Shown one piece after another: positions 1 to 5,054 of a stretch of DNA of 7,115 bases. Both the position numbers and the translations under genes were made by a program. The stretch is from the NCBI GenBank assembly GCA_021790715.1, contig JAJYGK010000131.1, positions 1 through 7,115 on the forward strand, read 5' to 3'. Below the pieces are notes generated by a model. The model saw only the letters and a list, made by a program, of their open reading frames with translations. It did no database searches and had not been told where the DNA came from. Position 1 is the stretch's first letter. Each line of letters opens with the position of its first letter. The stretch comes from Chloroflexota bacterium (GTDB lineage: Bacteria > Chloroflexota > Limnocylindria > Limnocylindrales > CSP1-4).

Positions 1-492
1 CTCGCGTATGCCCCGCTGGTCGACCGGATGGCCGCAGCGCTCGACCGGGAGCCTCCGCCGTCCGGGGACGGGCCCGGGCGGCAGCCACTGCCTGGTCCCC
101 GAGGCATTACCGCCCTCCGGGCCGGCACGCCGTGCCCGGCCTGCGACATCCTCCGCGCGACGGCGAGCGACCGCGCTCGCGCGCTTGCCGCGGACTGGGC
201 GACAGCGGAGGGAGGGTCGCGGCTTCGGGCGGGACACGGCCTGTGCCTGCCCCACCTCGATCTCGTGCTGCGGGACTGCCCCCGCCAGGTGCGCGACGCG
301 CTGCTGGGCCACGAGGTGCAGCGGCTCGAGGACCTGTCCGAGGAGATGCACTCGTACGCCCTGAAGCGCGAAGCCGTGCGTCGCGCACTGATCGACGAGC
401 ACGAGGAGACGGCGCCTCGCCGCGCCCTCGCCATGCTCGTCGGCGAGCGGGTGGTGAGCGCGCCGGGACTCGCCGTACGGGACGAACTCTGA
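1..492 (+). CDS. DUF6062-like Cys/His protein, C-terminal part (5' end outside window)
   Basis: The reading frame is open from base 1 and ends at a TGA at 490-492, giving 163 visible codons; the true start lies upstream of the window. Visible residues include a CPAC pair (codons 45 and 48) and, about 35 residues later, GLCLPHLDL. This CxxC...CLxH pattern followed by a long charged helical tail resembles DUF6062-type proteins, which look like zinc-binding or redox proteins of unknown function. The tail (about codons 95-145, rich in Glu, Arg and Leu) is predicted helical. An internal ATG at 28 is in frame, but the frame is open before it and I see no reason to start there. The gene converges on the CYTH gene with only 26 bp between stop codons. 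The family match is from memory of the motif and is tentative; that the frame is coding is well supported by codon bias. Confidence 0.7.
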   Translation, partial: LAYAPLVDRMAAALDREPPPSGDGPGRQPLPGPRGITALRAGTPCPACDILRATASDRARALAADWATAEGGSRLRAGHGLCLPHLDLVLRDCPRQVRDALLGHEVQRLEDLSEEMHSYALKREAVRRALIDEHEETAPRRALAMLVGERVVSAPGLAVRDEL

Positions 493-518
493 CCGAGGCG
501 GCACCCGGCCGGAACGTG

Positions 519-1040
519 TCAGGCGTCCCGCGTCGGATCGAACCCCCACTGGGCGAGAGTCACGTTGAAGTAGGACGGGTCGGTGGAGACCTCGCGGACC
601 ACGCGCAGCTGTGGCGGCAGGGCGGGCTCGGGAGGGTCCTCCCGGTCGAACTCGATCTCGAGGAGCACGAGGCCCGGCGGCTGCTCGAACACGTCCAGTT
701 CGAGCACGTTGCCCTCGTACGCGAAGACGTGGCGCGTCTTGCGGACCGGGCGTCGGCCGGCGTCGGCCTCGGCCAGCAGACGCGGGTACTCGGCTGGATC
801 GATGGCGTGCTCGCGTTCCTCGCGCACGATGCCGGACAGCGCCGCCTTCTCCGTGTAGGTGCACTCCGTCCGGCCGTCGCCCTCGCTCCGGCGGATCCGT
901 CGCACGGGCGCCGACGGGGTCGGGCGCAGGTACACCTGCTCGATCCGGATCGCGCGCGCACCGAGGGCCTGGAGGTCGGCCGCGGACGGGGCCTCGGCGA
1001 GCAGCCACTTGCGCTCGATCTCGAGGCCTGTTCCGGTCAC
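519..1040 (-). CDS. CYTH domain protein (triphosphate tunnel metalloenzyme family)
   Basis: This 173-aa protein is a single CYTH domain. Seen directly: the N-terminal ExExK signature (E7, E9, K11 in EIERKWLL), a basic RRIRR stretch at 47-51, K65, R73/R76, and the paired acidic strands LELD (113-116) and LEIE (127-130). In this family these line an eight-strand tunnel that binds a triphosphate and divalent metal. Members hydrolyse inorganic tripolyphosphate or thiamine triphosphate, or act as class IV adenylate cyclases; the substrate here cannot be read from sequence. The protein is cytosolic and has no CHAD domain. The start is GTG at 1038-1040, supported by GGAGG seven bases upstream and a GTGA overlap with the stop of the preceding 48-aa ORF, implying coupled translation. 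It is the last gene of a minus-strand run. Confidence 0.9.
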   Translation of the reverse strand: MTGTGLEIERKWLLAEAPSAADLQALGARAIRIEQVYLRPTPSAPVRRIRRSEGDGRTECTYTEKAALSGIVREEREHAIDPAEYPRLLAEADAGRRPVRKTRHVFAYEGNVLELDVFEQPPGLVLLEIEFDREDPPEPALPPQLRVVREVSTDPSYFNVTLAQWGFDPTRDA

Positions 1041-1183
1041 CGAACGGCCTCCACGGGCGCGGCGGGAACGGGCGCACGCCCGCGCGTGGCCCCCGTCCGC
1101 AGGATGCGCGCCAGCTCGGCGGTGCCGGACCGCTCGAGCGCCGCGAGGGTCGCGTGCAGGTCGCTCACGATCAGGAGTCTCAT
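1037..1183 (-). CDS. 48-aa small ORF with a metallophosphoesterase-like start
   Basis: A 48-residue ORF lies directly upstream of the CYTH gene. Its ATG at 1181-1183 is preceded by a purine-rich GAGGAAGG, a credible ribosome site. Its TGA (1037-1039) overlaps the GTG of the CYTH gene as GTGA, and the GGAGG used by CYTH lies inside its last codons. Codon third positions are strongly GC-ending. Residues 1-12 (MRLLIVSDLHAT) look like the first strand and metal-binding D-x-H motif of a calcineurin-like metallophosphoesterase. After ALERSGTAELARILR the sequence becomes a Pro/Ala/Arg tail, and the other metal-binding motifs of that family are absent. It may be a remnant of a phosphoesterase gene, a small protein in its own right, or a leader peptide for CYTH translation. 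I cannot name a function. Confidence 0.5.
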   Translation of the reverse strand: MRLLIVSDLHATLAALERSGTAELARILRTGATRGRAPVPAAPVEAVR

Positions 1184-1204
1184 GGCCTTCCTCGATTGTG
1201 GACC

Positions 1205-1218
1205 GGCCGGCGCCGGCC
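1205..1218. repeat. 14-bp perfect palindrome between the 92-aa and 48-aa genes
   Basis: GGCCGGCGCCGGCC is a perfect self-complementary stretch in the 46-bp gap between the 92-aa gene stop and the 48-aa ORF start. In RNA it could form a 5-bp GC stem with a GCGC loop. No U-tract follows on the minus strand, so it is not a convincing terminator. In such GC-rich DNA it may be chance. Confidence 0.3.
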
Positions 1219-1229
1219 CGACGGATGGG

Positions 1230-1508
1230 TCAATCGACCGGGTATTCGTCCGTCACATCGGCTCCCGCGCCGTCGAGCACGACGATCGACGGCATCCAGC
1301 CGGTGTCCGCGCGGACGATCCCGCGGAGCTGCTCCGCGATCGCCCCGATGATCAGCGCGGTCGGACGCTCGACCTGGCGTTCGGCGACGGCCCACCCCTG
1401 CTTCCCGATCGCCAGGATCGTGATGGGGCCCTGGGCGGGGGATCGGCGGCGCGAGGATGGTCGGCGGCCCGAGCGCCCGGTCGGACCCGTCTCCGGGGCC
1501 TGGTTCAT
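1230..1508 (-). CDS. Hypothetical protein, 92 aa
   Basis: I do not recognise this protein. It has a basic, Arg/Ser/Pro-rich, probably disordered N-terminus (residues 1-27). A compact part follows with an alternating hydrophobic strand (GPITILAIG), a helix-like segment (TALIIGAIAEQLRGIV) and a second strand (MPSIVVLDGAG), then an acidic C-terminus (DVTDEYPVD). This suggests a small alpha/beta fold. No transmembrane segment, Cys motif or catalytic signature is seen. Its ATG at 1506-1508 overlaps the stop of the upstream 134-aa gene as ATGA, and there is no clear SD of its own, so translation is probably coupled. Codon third positions are strongly GC-biased, supporting a real gene. The partner next door carries a membrane anchor, so the two may act together; this is inference only. 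Confidence 0.65.
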   Translation of the reverse strand: MNQAPETGPTGRSGRRPSSRRRSPAQGPITILAIGKQGWAVAERQVERPTALIIGAIAEQLRGIVRADTGWMPSIVVLDGAGADVTDEYPVD

Positions 1509-1909
1509 CGCGTGATGGCCGAGGCAATGAGCAGGACGACGCCGGCCTCGACGGCGACGACCGTCGCGAGCAGCGCGATGTCGCGCCGTCGCAGGGGCGC
1601 CACGCCCGGCGCGGGCACCGACCTGATCGTGCGGACGAGCGCGGCGGCCACGCGATCGAGTCGTCGCGCGACCTCGTCCCCATCCAGCGGCCTGCGTGTC
1701 GTCGCGACCACGTGGCCGGGCAGGGTGGAGAGCCGGGCCCGGGCGGCGAACCGCGTCGCCGGGGTCGCGTGACGGTCGCGCGCCCTGCGCCGCGCGGTGG
1801 CGGCGCGCAGTCGCGCGGACCGGATCCGGGCATGCCGCAGCGCGGAACGGGCTTCACGAGTCGAGGAGAATGTACCGGCGGCGAGATCACCTGCCTGTGG
1901 CGTCTGCAT
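1505..1909 (-). CDS. Hypothetical protein with C-terminal membrane anchor, 134 aa
   Basis: First gene of the minus-strand run. Residues 1-75 are very Arg/Ala-rich, with the repeated pattern RxARxxRxRA between about 20 and 60. Residues 76-98 (DGDEVARRLDRVAAALVRTIRSV) look like an amphipathic helix. Residues 111-131 (IALLATVVAVEAGVVLLIAS) form one hydrophobic segment preceded by RRR and followed by only three residues, so the protein looks tail-anchored with its bulk in the cytoplasm. A lone Glu (E121) sits within the hydrophobic stretch. The ATG at 1907-1909 has GGAGG five bases upstream, and that SD lies inside a stable hairpin. It overlaps the next gene as ATGA. No family is recognised. The basic, nearly aromatic-free N-terminus could bind nucleic acid or acidic lipid head groups, but nothing proves this. 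Confidence 0.65.
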   Translation of the reverse strand: MQTPQAGDLAAGTFSSTREARSALRHARIRSARLRAATARRRARDRHATPATRFAARARLSTLPGHVVATTRRPLDGDEVARRLDRVAAALVRTIRSVPAPGVAPLRRRDIALLATVVAVEAGVVLLIASAITR

Positions 1910-1912
1910 TGT

Positions 1913-1939
1913 GCCTCCACACGGTGTTCGTGTAGAGGC
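1913..1939 (-). promoter_or_regulatory. Inverted repeat enclosing the SD of the 134-aa gene
   Basis: On the minus-strand transcript, arms GCCUCUACACG (1939-1929) and CGUGUGGAGGC (1923-1913) pair over 11 positions (ten Watson-Crick, one U-G) around a five-base loop AACAC. The 3' arm contains the GGAGG SD of the gene starting at 1909. If formed in RNA, the stem would hide the ribosome site. As DNA it is an 11-bp dyad with one mismatch that a repressor could bind. No Shine-Dalgarno copy lies outside the stem. Confidence 0.55.
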
Positions 1940-2113
1940 CGTCAGCGGGTGCCGTTCGCCCCGGGGTGCCGGGACCGGCGAGCCTCATCGCCACCCTGCA
2001 GTCTACGCGGAACGGCCCGTGGACACCTCCGGCGCGCATCGGCGGTACGATTCCCGCTCCGGCGATGAAGCCCGCCCGTCGCAGCGCGACGATCCGCGAT
2101 CTCGCTGACGGCT
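1940..2113. other. Divergent intergenic control region
   Basis: This is the core of the 229-bp gap between the minus-strand run starting at 1909 and the plus-strand pair starting at 2139, so promoters for both directions should lie here. TACGAT at 2046-2051 (+) and TAGACT at 2005-2000 (-) fit a loose TANNNT -10 form, but neither has a convincing -35, so exact starts are uncertain. No open frame with good codon bias and no tRNA-like structure is seen. Confidence 0.4.
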
Positions 2114-2136
2114 TCTACCTCACTGATGGAGGTAGA
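2114..2136 (+). promoter_or_regulatory. Perfect 8-bp inverted repeat enclosing the SD of the zinc-ribbon/HEAT gene
   Basis: TCTACCTC (2114-2121) and GAGGTAGA (2129-2136) are exact reverse complements separated by the seven-base loop ACTGATG. The GGAGG ribosome site (2128-2132) for the GTG at 2139 lies almost entirely in the 3' arm. It could be an RNA stem that blocks ribosome binding, or a protein-binding dyad. Confidence 0.55.
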
Positions 2137-2138
2137 TC

Positions 2139-2576
2139 GTGTCCGGGACATCGGAGCGGCAGGCGCCGCCGATGGTGGAGGGGCACGCGACCCAGGGCGC
2201 CGGCCCCACCCGTTTCTGTCCAGCGTGCTACGCGATGAACCCGTGGGACGCCGCCGGCTGCGAGCGGTGCGGTGCACCGCTCGAGACCCCGCGCGACTAC
2301 GACGCGCGCCTGGTCTGGGCACTCGACCATCCGGACGGGGCAACCGCGGTCCGGGCCGCGGAGGTGCTCGCAGCACGCCGGCGAGCCGAGGCGATCGATC
2401 CGCTGGGCCGCATGTCGCGCCGCACGGATGACCCGTACCGCGCCGCGGCCGCCGTCCGGGCACTGCGCGAGTTCGAGCCCGACCGCAGGGCGGAGGCATA
2501 TCTCGCGGAGGCCGCCCACCACCCATCGGTGATCGTGCGCCGGGCCGCCGCCGTGGCCTCGGGAGCGCGTCCATGA
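2139..2576 (+). CDS. Zinc-ribbon plus HEAT-like repeat protein, 145 aa
   Basis: The N-terminus (1-22) is low-complexity. Residues 26-49 form a zinc ribbon with four cysteines, C27-x2-C30 and C41-x2-C44 (FCPAC...CERCGAP). From about 52 to the end the protein is helical and Ala/Arg-rich (LVWALDHPDGATAVRAAEVL, YRAAAAVRALREF, HPSVIVRRAAAVASG), with the HP and VRRAAA pattern typical of HEAT or PBS-lyase-like repeats, which usually act as protein-binding scaffolds. No catalytic residues are visible. The start is GTG at 2139, chosen because GGAGG lies six bases upstream and the frame has no better upstream start. Its TGA overlaps the ATG of the next gene as ATGA, so the two proteins are likely made together and may interact. 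It is probably cytosolic. The exact function is unknown. Confidence 0.75.
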   Translation: MSGTSERQAPPMVEGHATQGAGPTRFCPACYAMNPWDAAGCERCGAPLETPRDYDARLVWALDHPDGATAVRAAEVLAARRRAEAIDPLGRMSRRTDDPYRAAAAVRALREFEPDRRAEAYLAEAAHHPSVIVRRAAAVASGARP

Positions 2577-3982
2577 CGACCATCGACGTCGTCGTCGACG
2601 AGGCGCTCGGGCCGGGGCTCGACATCGTGGTGCGGGACGGGGCGCCGGCGATCGCCGGCGTGCGTGCAGGCACGGCGTGGCTCGGGCTCGACCGCGGCCA
2701 CGTGGAGGAGAGCGACGCCGGCGACGGGACCGAGCTCCCCGCCCTGATCGCGCTGCCCGTCTCCAGCTTCGCCGGGTGCCGTGTCTCGGTGGAGACGGCC
2801 GGCGCCCTCGCCGAGGGAGTGCGAACGGTCCTCGTGACGCGCCTGCCGGGGCAACCGCTGCCGCCACTGTCGATCGTCCGCACGGTCGCGCGGCTCCCGG
2901 AGGGACGCTGGCTGGAGGCCGAGGCGGCCGAGCGGCTGGCGCTGGAGGGACGGCAGCGGCATCGCGTGCGTCGCCAGCAGGGGCGCGTCGTCGGGGGCCG
3001 TGCGTGGCAGCCGGTCGGCCGCGATCCCGGGGAGCGGCGTTTCACGACGCCGCACTCCCGATCCGAGTACCGCCTGAACCGGTTGCCGCCCCGGTTCGTG
3101 CGCGGCCTGGAGGGACTGCTCGACCCGGAGGAACGGATCCTCTACGCGGTGGAGCGCCCGCCCGACTCCGTGCGCCGCGGGCCGCTCGGGCTGGGATTCG
3201 GACGGGGGGCCGAGCGGCGTGCCGGCCTCCTGCTGCTGACCGATCGCCAGCTGGTCTGGATGGTCGACCACCTGCCGCCCGATCGCTACCTGCTGGACTG
3301 GGGGATCGACGCGCGCTTCGTCGCGGTCGAGGCGCTGTGCGGGATCCGCGTCGGCGGGCGCGAGGTGGTCGAGCTGGAGGTCGCGACGCGCGGCGGCAGC
3401 AGCGTGTTCCTCCTGCCCGGCGAGTTGCGTGCCGAGGCCGACGTCATGGCGGATCTCCTCCACCGGTTCCTGCCGGCGGACGGGACGCGGTCCCTGCTGC
3501 GCCGGTATGCCCCCGGCGTCGCGGACTTCGATCCCGAGGTCGGCCGCCTCTTCGGGCAGGAGGACGAGGCGATGCGCTCCGTGCGGTCGCTCGGCGACGC
3601 GCTGGCGCCCGAGCCCGTCCTGGCGGCGTTCTACGCCCCCCGCCGCGAGGCGAGCCCCCGCCCGGCCACGGCGGCGGTGACGGCCACGCGGGTGGCGCTG
3701 GTCGACGGGCCGGCTCCCCACCTGGCCGACCTGGCCGGCCTGCGGGACATCGCGATCACACTCTCCCCGCTCGTCGGTCGGGTGACGCTGGCCGTGCCCG
3801 CCGCAGCCGGGGGCGAGGCCCTGCGGCCGGCGGAGCGGCGCCGGAGAGGTCGGTCGCGTGCCGACCAGGGGCTCGAGTTCACCTACCCGGCGACCGCCTC
3901 GGCGCACGCGGCGGCGTTCATCCGGCACCTCCGGAAGGCATGGGCCGACCGCGCGTCGGCGATCGGGTCCCGCGCGATCTGA
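2573..3982 (+). CDS. Large protein with two probable PH-like domains, 469 aa
   Basis: Residues 1-110 form a beta-rich N-terminal domain I do not recognise. Residues 120-165 are basic and probably a linker. Residues 170-300 (from RLPPRFVRGL to LLHRFLP) look like a bacterial PH-like domain: a leading helix with LDPEERILYAVERP, strands including GLLLLTDRQLVWMV, a strand VVELEVATRGGSSVFLLP and a closing helix. The LLLTDRQLVW pattern is typical of the YokE/bPH type. Residues 345-457 repeat this order more weakly (PEPVLAAFYAP, ATRVALVDG, GRVTLAVPA, LEFTYPA and a closing helix AFIRHLRKAW), suggesting a second, divergent copy. No signal peptide or membrane segment is seen. ATG at 2573 overlaps the upstream stop as ATGA, with GGGAG about seven bases before it. 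A scaffold or membrane-surface role is possible but inferred. Confidence 0.75.
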   Translation: MTTIDVVVDEALGPGLDIVVRDGAPAIAGVRAGTAWLGLDRGHVEESDAGDGTELPALIALPVSSFAGCRVSVETAGALAEGVRTVLVTRLPGQPLPPLSIVRTVARLPEGRWLEAEAAERLALEGRQRHRVRRQQGRVVGGRAWQPVGRDPGERRFTTPHSRSEYRLNRLPPRFVRGLEGLLDPEERILYAVERPPDSVRRGPLGLGFGRGAERRAGLLLLTDRQLVWMVDHLPPDRYLLDWGIDARFVAVEALCGIRVGGREVVELEVATRGGSSVFLLPGELRAEADVMADLLHRFLPADGTRSLLRRYAPGVADFDPEVGRLFGQEDEAMRSVRSLGDALAPEPVLAAFYAPRREASPRPATAAVTATRVALVDGPAPHLADLAGLRDIAITLSPLVGRVTLAVPAAAGGEALRPAERRRRGRSRADQGLEFTYPATASAHAAAFIRHLRKAWADRASAIGSRAI

Positions 3983-4035
3983 CGGGGCCGGCGGGAGTCT
4001 CCGTTCGGCCGTGCCGGTCGATCCCACCGCCCGAA

Positions 4036-4071
4036 TCGAACCCGTCGCCCCGGACCGGACAGAATGGGCAC
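4036..4071 (+). promoter_or_regulatory. Candidate promoter for a leaderless hydrolase transcript
   Basis: CAGAAT at 4060-4065 lies exactly where a -10 hexamer would be (-12 to -7) if transcription began at the ATG at 4072. A weak -35-like TCGAAC (4036-4041) precedes it by 18 bp. No SD is present before the ATG, which favours a leaderless message. Confidence 0.4.
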
Positions 4072-4851
4072 ATGCAAACGGTGACGTCCGCGGACGGGAC
4101 GCGTCTGTCGCTCGAACTGGCCGGCTCCGGCCCGGCGCTGCTCCTGGTGCACGGTGCCTTCGTCGATCCGCGGGTGAGTCCGGCGCTGGTCGCGGTCCTG
4201 GCCCGGACCTTCACCGTCGGCGTGCTGCACCGACGCGGGCGTGTCGGCAGCGGCCCGTTCGGCGCGGACCACGCCATCGAGCGCGACTTCGAGGACGTCG
4301 CGGCGGCCATCGACCGGCTCGGACACCCGGCGGTCGTGGTCGGGCACTCGTACGGAGCGTGGTGCGCCCTGTACGGCGTCCGGCTCTCCCGGAGCGGTGC
4401 CGACCGCCTCGTGCTGTACGAGCCGGCTCCGTTCGGGGCGCCGCCCGGGCCGACGGTGGAGCACATCCGCGCGGCGCTCGCAGCGGGGACCCCCGACGAC
4501 GCGGTGGCGACGCTGCTGCACGAGGTCAACGGGATGCCCCAGCCTGCGGTGGAGTCGATGCGAGGCAGCCCGTTCTGGCGCCTCCTGCTGGCCAACGTGG
4601 ACGTGTTCGTCCCCGAGCTCGAGGCGCTGGGGGCATTCCGGTTCGAGCCCGAACGCTTCGCCGGGTTCGACGTCCCGACACTGCTGCTGGCCGGCGCCAC
4701 GAGCCCGCGGCAGCTGCGCTCGATGGTGACGCTCGTGGCGGGCGCCCTGCCGGACGCGCGCGTGCAGGAGATCCCGGACCAGGGCCACGGGGCGATGTCC
4801 AGCGCTCCCGAGTTGTTCGCCGGCTTCGTCCGGGGATTCGGGGCGTTCTGA
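4072..4851 (+). CDS. Alpha/beta hydrolase fold protein, 259 aa
   Basis: A cytosolic alpha/beta hydrolase of normal length. Visible landmarks: ALLLVHGAF (22-30), the first strand and HG oxyanion motif; VLHRRGRVGSG (51-61), where many relatives read HRRGRGxS; VVVGHSYGAW (88-97) with the nucleophile elbow GHSYG and Ser93; LYEPAPFG (115-122) after strand 5; VPTLLLAGATSP (201-212) after strand 6; and IPDQGHGAM (234-242) with catalytic His239. After strand 6 the usual acidic residue is missing (ATSPRQ), so the triad acid may instead be Glu117 after strand 5, as in some relatives. The substrate cannot be told; family members include esterases, lipases and lactonases. The ATG at 4072 matches the fold start and sits next to a leaderless-type promoter. 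The gene is separated by 89 bp from the PH-like gene and by 203 bp from the next, so it is probably transcribed alone. Confidence 0.9.
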   Translation: MQTVTSADGTRLSLELAGSGPALLLVHGAFVDPRVSPALVAVLARTFTVGVLHRRGRVGSGPFGADHAIERDFEDVAAAIDRLGHPAVVVGHSYGAWCALYGVRLSRSGADRLVLYEPAPFGAPPGPTVEHIRAALAAGTPDDAVATLLHEVNGMPQPAVESMRGSPFWRLLLANVDVFVPELEALGAFRFEPERFAGFDVPTLLLAGATSPRQLRSMVTLVAGALPDARVQEIPDQGHGAMSSAPELFAGFVRGFGAF

Positions 4852-4870
4852 GGTCGCGCGCGGTCGCGTT

Positions 4871-4887
4871 TTCAGGACACGTTCAGG
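4871..4887 (+). promoter_or_regulatory. Tandem TTCAGG repeat with 11-bp period (candidate response-regulator site)
   Basis: TTCAGG occurs at 4871-4876 and again at 4882-4887, an 11-bp period that puts both copies on the same DNA face. Direct repeats with this spacing are the usual binding sites of OmpR/PhoB-family response regulators. They lie about 20-40 bp before the possible RNA start near 4908 and 168 bp before the next gene. No regulator gene is in the window. Confidence 0.4.
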
Positions 4888-4907
4888 GTCGGGAGCGAAC
4901 ATCCTCT

Positions 4908-4980
4908 CCAGCGTCTCCCTCCCCCCTCCCTCCCCGGAGACGACGGAGCCCCGGCCACGTGCCGGGGCTCTTCCTCTGTT
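4908..4980 (+). ncRNA. Candidate small RNA with C-rich loop ending in a terminator
   Basis: The stretch has no ORF with good codon bias but has clear RNA-like architecture. CGTCTCC (4912-4918) pairs with GGAGACG (4936-4942), a 7-bp stem closing a 17-base pyrimidine loop of C runs separated by single Ts. After three bases a 10-bp terminator hairpin and pyrimidine tail follow. Upstream sits the tandem TTCAGG repeat. The C-rich loop contains CCUCC, complementary to GGAGG SDs. C-rich loops that pair with SD sequences are known from Firmicutes small RNAs; a similar role here is inference. The 5' end is a guess. The alternative is that this is simply the 3' UTR and terminator of the hydrolase gene. 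Confidence 0.35.
4946..4980 (+). terminator. Rho-independent terminator
   Basis: GAGCCCCGGC (4946-4955) pairs perfectly with GCCGGGGCTC (4961-4970) around the loop CACGT, followed by the T-rich stretch TTCCTCTGTT. It would end transcription from the hydrolase gene or from a small RNA starting near 4908. The stem is symmetric, but the T-rich side favours the plus strand. Confidence 0.85.
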
Positions 4981-5040
4981 CGCGACGGTCGCTCCGTCAT
5001 GGTGGTCCCACGGCGCCGGCGTCACCGGCCGCGGCGCGAC

Positions 5041-5054
5041 TATCATCGCGGCCC
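5041..5054 (+). promoter_or_regulatory. -10-like element before the methyltransferase gene
   Basis: TATCAT (5041-5046) ends eight bases before the ATG at 5055, so a transcript would have a leader of zero to a few bases. No SD is visible and no good -35 is seen. It suggests a leaderless or nearly leaderless message. Confidence 0.4.

Noticed and set aside
132..1772. A 546-codon open frame on the plus strand.
   Set aside because: It runs antisense to the CYTH gene and the three small minus-strand genes and across the DUF6062-like gene. Its translation is low-complexity Arg/Ala/Gly-rich with no family motif, typical of an antisense shadow in GC-rich DNA.
2297..4027. A 576-codon open frame on the minus strand opposite the HEAT-like and PH-like genes.
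   Set aside because: The plus-strand frames carry the zinc-ribbon and PH-like motifs, SDs and an ATGA overlap. The minus frame has no recognisable domain.
2677..4071. N-terminal extension of the hydrolase through the PH-like gene.
   Set aside because: The extension overlaps the PH-like gene out of frame and has no domain. Similarity to hydrolases begins right after the ATG at 4072.
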